Assembly (NCBI GenBank): GCA_021604525.1 | Contig: BQJD01000005.1 | Span: forward strand, 1-64,000 | Direction: 5' to 3' | Origin: a marine bacterium B5-7 | GTDB lineage: Bacteria; Pseudomonadota; Gammaproteobacteria; Arenicellales; CAJQKF01 | Length of the DNA: 64,000 bases | Shown here: positions 59,883 to 64,000 of the stretch, piece after piece | Position numbering within the stretch: the first letter of the stretch is position 1 | Layout: each line of letters opens with the position of its first letter | Program-made: the position numbers and the translations under genes | Notes under the pieces: model-generated | What the model saw: only the letters and a program-made list of their open reading frames with translations | Told to the model about the DNA's origin: nothing | Database searches by the model: none

Positions 59883-62150
59883 CTAATCAAGCTTGATAAC
59901 ACCGTTGGCAGCCAAGTGATCGATGGTTGCCATTATATCGCGACTCAACTCGGCTTGATCGTAACCGGTCGCTGCAACCAGTGTGTCGATAATACCGCCC
60001 ACAGAAAACTGCCCGGTGCAAAGTTGATACACCGCAGCGGCTGATGCATTCAGTTCAAATGCGGCATCGGGAGATATGATCGTATAGCGGTCACCTTCAA
60101 CCACAGGCAATCCGAACCGAGTCCAGCGAGGCCGCCGATAACGGTAAATCATTTTACCGGATCGGTTATCAGTAATCGGTGGCATGAAATCTTCACCCCA
60201 CCTCTGCCAATTGCACCAGCCTATGAGTCCGTCGCGTTTTCTGGCGAAGTGCTCGATATTTTCATCAACGAACGGTTTTTCCGTATCCTCACGACGTGGA
60301 TGATTGATATGCAGGAAACGCATGCTGCGATCGACAATGACATTCGATGCTGCTGATGCGCGCTCATAAAGATCTTCATCCTCACTGCCCCACCCTTCGT
60401 ATGCTTCGTCAAAGCCACCAAGTCGATTAAACAAGTCTTGCGAATACAGACAACATCCACCAGGAAAAATACGCCATATTGGCATTTTTCCCATGAATGG
60501 ATCGGCATAAGACCGGACAGACTTCGACCCGCTTTCCTCAAGATAGTAAGCAGGTGCTGTCAGACAAATATCCCTACCCGATGATAGATATTTTGAAACA
60601 CACTTCTCGGCGAAATCCGTCGGAAAAATAATGTCGATATCCGACACCAGAAAGTATTTATCGGATGATGTCAAAAATCGACGGGCAGCATGATTGATAC
60701 ACCAGGCCCTGTTGAATACGCCATGGACCGGTTGGTGAAAATACTGCCGCTCATCAAACAGGAATTCCTCGACACAGTGCATTATGGATTCAGTGGAATA
60801 ATCTGCAATAAATATCTTGAAGTGTTGTTCGCCCTGTTGTTGGTTAGCGCTATCGATACTGACACGCAACCGATCCAGCCAGGTTTCGTCCAGTCCATCA
60901 GCATGAACGATATAAATAAGCTTCAATGGATATCGAACACTGTCTCCGACGTCCTTCGATAGCGAGTCCGGGTCGGTCTTGAATGTATATTCAGAAGATA
61001 GCCAGGTGCCTGGAAACGGCAAGGTATCGTGCCAGGTAAAACTGCTCCGCCAACGGCTTATCGTCCACATGGGCGTTTCCAGACTCATGTGATGTAACGG
61101 ATGAGTTTTGTCTGTGCGGCATTTGTCGAGAAGCTCGCCCGGGATACTGCCACCAGCGATGTCGCTGGCTTCACAAGCATATTCCAATATCAGAACATCA
61201 CGAACAGCACCCTCACTATTCCGATTGGCGCGGTGAATCCCATTGGTATCAAACAAAAATCCATCACCCGCAGTTCCAGTCGCCTTGAAAACCCGCTCAC
61301 CTGACTCGTCAATCAATTCAAGCCTGTTACTTTGGAATTGACGTAATGGTCGTAGTGTGAGGTGGGATCCGCTGATGTAGGACATGTACTGATCATCGTC
61401 GCTGACATCGGTCAATAACAGCATCACCTTGAACTGCTTATCTTCTACATCATGATGCCAGTCAAACATGTCTCCGGCAGTACCCTGCCAAGGGAGATAT
61501 CGCATGGCCATGGCACGGCGAATAAAAACCGGCTTTTGATAATAGGCCTCAGCCAGGCCAAGTAACGCTGGACTCAACGCAACATCGATCAGGCTCGGAC
61601 AAAAACGAAAAGCATTATTGGTAACATACGCTTTCTCCGCAGGCCAGTAATGAACCTCTTCATCGTAGAACTTCTTTAAACCTTCCCCGGCAGACATTTT
61701 GCGATCAAGGTACTCTACAAATTCACTAAACTGTCTGTGCAGTACGGCGCGTGACTCTTCATCAATTAATTGTTGCAACCGTACAATGCCTTCACTGCGA
61801 AGAGTTTCAATTGACCCTGCGTATTGTTCGTCCAATGGGTGAGAACCGATATATCCCGGCAAAGGAGCCCGCCGAACTATTTGCCGTATGTTGTGCAACC
61901 GTTCAAGCGACATGATCTCAGACGCAAACGGCGACGGCTCATCAGCATAGTCATTACAAATTGTTGCGCCATGGACAAGTAGCTGTGCGACGATAGTATC
62001 CATCCCCGACGCCACGGCCAGTTGCAACGCGCTGATACCCGACTCATTTCGCGAGTTCGCGCTGACACCTTGTTCCAGCAGACTCACTGCCGATGCAGGA
62101 TCACCAGTATGAATTGCATTAAACAATTCGGCTTTGTGTTCACTACTCAA
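59883..62150 (-). CDS. Ankyrin - 2OG oxygenase - glycosyltransferase - PqqD-like fusion
   Basis: 755 residues, TTG start at 62150 (an in-frame stop lies two codons upstream). Domains in order: ankyrin-like repeats (about 5-65); a PhyH-type Fe(II)/2-oxoglutarate oxygenase (about 105-330) with HxD His232/Asp234, distal His306 and Arg317; a GT-A glycosyltransferase (about 405-650) with DxD Asp504/Asp506 and the galactosyltransferase-type GGFDEAYEGWGSEDED; a PqqD-like peptide-binding domain (about 688-755, FELNASAAAVYQLC). PqqD-like domains hold leader peptides of ribosomal natural products. The fusion suggests one protein that hydroxylates and glycosylates a bound peptide or glycan. Substrate unknown. 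Confidence 0.85.
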   Translation of the reverse strand: MSSEHKAELFNAIHTGDPASAVSLLEQGVSANSRNESGISALQLAVASGMDTIVAQLLVHGATICNDYADEPSPFASEIMSLERLHNIRQIVRRAPLPGYIGSHPLDEQYAGSIETLRSEGIVRLQQLIDEESRAVLHRQFSEFVEYLDRKMSAGEGLKKFYDEEVHYWPAEKAYVTNNAFRFCPSLIDVALSPALLGLAEAYYQKPVFIRRAMAMRYLPWQGTAGDMFDWHHDVEDKQFKVMLLLTDVSDDDQYMSYISGSHLTLRPLRQFQSNRLELIDESGERVFKATGTAGDGFLFDTNGIHRANRNSEGAVRDVLILEYACEASDIAGGSIPGELLDKCRTDKTHPLHHMSLETPMWTISRWRSSFTWHDTLPFPGTWLSSEYTFKTDPDSLSKDVGDSVRYPLKLIYIVHADGLDETWLDRLRVSIDSANQQQGEQHFKIFIADYSTESIMHCVEEFLFDERQYFHQPVHGVFNRAWCINHAARRFLTSSDKYFLVSDIDIIFPTDFAEKCVSKYLSSGRDICLTAPAYYLEESGSKSVRSYADPFMGKMPIWRIFPGGCCLYSQDLFNRLGGFDEAYEGWGSEDEDLYERASAASNVIVDRSMRFLHINHPRREDTEKPFVDENIEHFARKRDGLIGWCNWQRWGEDFMPPITDNRSGKMIYRYRRPRWTRFGLPVVEGDRYTIISPDAAFELNASAAAVYQLCTGQFSVGGIIDTLVAATGYDQAELSRDIMATIDHLAANGVIKLD

Positions 62151-62345
62151 GTCTTACACCAAATAATTTACCCAGCCACATAAACCGCATCACTTATTCT
62201 GGATAATTCTTGAGACAGAGATTGTATGACATCCCTGCATACCGATGACACAACACTCACTAAACACCTATACTCAATACCGTTATCCAGCTATCCTGAT
62301 TTTGCCATTCTAACTTGACCCTGATAGAACATTCTCCCAAGCCCC

Positions 62346-63167
62346 ATGCCTGAAGGCCCGGAAATCAAACGCGTCAGCAACGAGCTTGCGACCGTACTGT
62401 GCGGGCAGGTCATCGAACGGGTCGAGTTTGGTCTTGAACGGCTAATCCCGGCTGCCGAGCACATCGAAGGCTACCGGGTTCTGGCCGTCGAGAGTCGCGG
62501 CAAAGCGCTGCTGACACGGTTCAATAACGGATACAGCCTGTATTCCCATAATCAGCTATACGGTCGCTGGTATATCGTCAAGCGTGGTGAAATGTTGAAT
62601 ACCCAACGATCCTTACGCGTTGCATTGCACACGAAAACCCATAGCGCCATTTTGTACAGTGCGTCGGATATCGAACTTCTAAGGGATGAAGATATAACGA
62701 CGCATCCATTTTTGAGTCGAATCGGCCCGGATATTCTTGATGAACGCCTTGATTGGCGAACGATATCAAATCGCCTGATCGAGCCACGCTTTGCCGGACG
62801 CTCCCTGGCAGGACTGTATCTCGACCAGCACTTTCTGGCAGGTGTCGGTAACTATCTGCGATCGGAAATCCTGTTTTTCTCACGACTTAATCCAGGTCGG
62901 AAACCGGCTTCATTAACCGTTGCCGAGCGTGGACACCTGGCACGGACAACGCTCGACATCAGTTTACGTTCGTTCCGTACGGGTGGTATTACCAATCTGT
63001 CCACCCGGGTTAAATCACTTGAAAAATCCGGAATGACACGTAGTGAGTTCCGTTTCGCAGTGTTCTCGAGAGATGGAAAACCGTGCTACGACTGCGGCGA
63101 ATTAATTAAAAAGGATGTCGTGTCCTCACGCAGAATTTACTTCTGTCCATCGTGCCAGGGGTCGTAG
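62346..63167 (+). CDS. nei: Endonuclease VIII, oxidised-base DNA glycosylase
   Basis: 273 residues. Catalytic N-terminus MPEGPEIKRV (Pro1 after Met removal, Glu2), the FxGxSL helix region GVGNYLRSEILFFS, and a C-terminal zinc finger CYDC...CPSC. Removes oxidised pyrimidines and nicks the strand. Single gene, converging on the aminotransferase. Confidence 0.95.
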   Translation: MPEGPEIKRVSNELATVLCGQVIERVEFGLERLIPAAEHIEGYRVLAVESRGKALLTRFNNGYSLYSHNQLYGRWYIVKRGEMLNTQRSLRVALHTKTHSAILYSASDIELLRDEDITTHPFLSRIGPDILDERLDWRTISNRLIEPRFAGRSLAGLYLDQHFLAGVGNYLRSEILFFSRLNPGRKPASLTVAERGHLARTTLDISLRSFRTGGITNLSTRVKSLEKSGMTRSEFRFAVFSRDGKPCYDCGELIKKDVVSSRRIYFCPSCQGS

Positions 63168-63225
63168 CAATAACCTTCTATCCGAACGCAAAATCTGGCA
63201 ATCGCACGCATCTGACACAATCAAT

Positions 63226-63262
63226 CAGGCGGCTCCCGGCCAATGCTGACGGGCGCCGCCTG
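63226..63262. terminator. Bidirectional terminator-like hairpin between nei and the aminotransferase
   Basis: CAGGCGGC pairs with GCCGCCTG and, inside one mismatch, CCCG with CGGG, giving a 12-bp GC-rich stem with an 11-nt loop between two convergent genes. No T-run, so strength is uncertain. Confidence 0.5.
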
Positions 63263-63278
63263 TCAATGAATCCACCAC

Positions 63279-64000
63279 TCAGTCGAAGACTTCCTCAATG
63301 GCTTCCCCGGTCGCAGCGACAATGCGGTCGGCCTCTTTCCGAGTCAGACATAAAGGCGGTGCGAAACCAATGATGTCACCATGGGGCATGGCGCGACCGA
63401 TAACCCCGCGTTTGACCAACGCACCGGCAACCTTCGGGCCTACCTTGCCAATTGGTTCATACAGCTTGCGTGACGCCTTGTCCTCTACAAACTCAACTGC
63501 GCACAACATGCCATCGCCGCGCACGTCACCAACGTGTGCATGGTCGCTCACGGCATCATGCATGGCACGATTCAGATACGCACCAACATCCCTTGCGTTC
63601 TCCACCAGATTGAGTTCATCGATGACTTGCAGATTGGCTACCCCGGCGGCTGCGCCTATGGGATGTGCAGAATAGGTCCAACCATGACCGATTGCCCCGT
63701 ACTCATCGGCCCCCTGCTCAAGGACCGTCCAGACATCCTTTGAGATAATGGAACCCGACAACGGTGCGTACGCCGAAGTCAAACCCTTGGCAACAGTGAT
63801 GATGTCCGGTTCCATTCCGTAATGATCGCTGCCGAACATGCTTCCCATTCGTCCAAAACCGGTGACGACCTCATCGGCTATCAGCAAGATATCGTGCTTT
63901 TTCAGAATCGGAGTGATGGCCTGCCAGTAGCCTTCTGGCGGCGGCACCAGACCCCCGGTTCCGAGTAGCGGCTCGCCGATAAACGCAGCGATGGTGTCGG
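63279..64000 (-). CDS. Class III PLP aminotransferase, N-terminus beyond window
   Basis: At least 240 codons; the frame is open at the right edge (first codon GAC at 63998), and the GTG at 63947 is internal. ILLIADEVVTGFGRMG carries the PLP-ring Asp, DIITVAKGLTSAYAPL the PLP Lys, and HGWTYSAHPIGAAAGV the phosphate contact. Closest to omega-amino acid:pyruvate or diamine aminotransferases; the substrate is not determined by the visible part. Confidence 0.93.
   Translation of the reverse strand, partial: DTIAAFIGEPLLGTGGLVPPPEGYWQAITPILKKHDILLIADEVVTGFGRMGSMFGSDHYGMEPDIITVAKGLTSAYAPLSGSIISKDVWTVLEQGADEYGAIGHGWTYSAHPIGAAAGVANLQVIDELNLVENARDVGAYLNRAMHDAVSDHAHVGDVRGDGMLCAVEFVEDKASRKLYEPIGKVGPKVAGALVKRGVIGRAMPHGDIIGFAPPLCLTRKEADRIVAATGEAIEEVFD

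Noticed and set aside
63279..63947. A complete 222-residue aminotransferase starting at GTG 63947
   Set aside because: The frame continues upstream with conserved aminotransferase residues (FIGEPLLGTGG) to the window edge, so the gene is truncated by the window.

Overview
The window looks like a chromosomal segment of a marine or sediment gammaproteobacterium that can fix CO2. The support is a green-type (form IA) RuBisCO with CbbQ/CbbO, a class GN sortase with its single VIT/VWA substrate, a CysB-type regulator, DsrC/TusE-family and form I RuBisCO chemistry, MexEF-like efflux and gammaproteobacterial-style promoters and Fur box. Genus cannot be assigned from the sequence alone. Base composition is near 50% GC by eye and fairly even. 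No tRNA, rRNA, insertion sequence, prophage or CRISPR array was seen.

Layout. Positions 1-7227 (minus) hold the first 2409 codons of a huge secreted SpvB/TcB/YD-repeat (Rhs-like) protein that runs off the left edge. A fibrinogen-like domain begins just before the edge. A 0.68 kb upstream region carries a candidate promoter and palindromic operator. Positions 7909-14422 (minus) form a one-carbon operon, glyA-soxB-soxD-soxA-soxG, for heterotetrameric sarcosine oxidase. Next come a PagL-like outer-membrane protein, a 1278-residue Sel1/SH3/SPOR envelope protein and a short QueG-like Fe-S protein. Positions 20156-27256 (plus) hold a glycerophosphodiesterase followed by a four-gene peptide-type ABC importer. 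Then come a class III adenylate cyclase, a TTC38-like TPR protein, a UraA-type permease, a LysE exporter and a DksA-like zinc-finger protein.

Positions 32774-37908 (minus) carry cbbL-cbbS-cbbQ-cbbO, with an AEC-family transporter divergent from cbbL. Positions 39019-46263 hold a methyltransferase, a small membrane protein, a VanY-like peptidase, a pirin, the sortase/sortase-substrate pair and DNA polymerase IV. Positions 46315-49132 carry an iron(III) importer (fbpA, fbpB) with a Fur-like box. Upstream of it lie a candidate structured RNA and a 28-bp perfect palindrome next to a 1-Cys peroxiredoxin. Positions 50586-54402 hold a CARDB protein, a VOC protein, an alpha/beta-hydrolase-OsmC fusion, cysB and a divergent DsrC-like gene lacking the usual C-terminal cysteine. 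Positions 54655-58837 encode an RND pump and its adaptor. Positions 59370-62150 contain an unusual ankyrin/2OG-oxygenase/glycosyltransferase/PqqD fusion and a small conserved-looking gene. The window ends with endonuclease VIII and a partial class III aminotransferase.

Likely physiology (inference): Calvin-cycle CO2 fixation combined with use of methylated amines or sarcosine through tetrahydrofolate, import of peptides or related compounds and of iron, and a large secreted-protein repertoire. The two least explained items are the ANK-2OG-GT-PqqD fusion with its small neighbours, and the structured RNA at 49425-49553.
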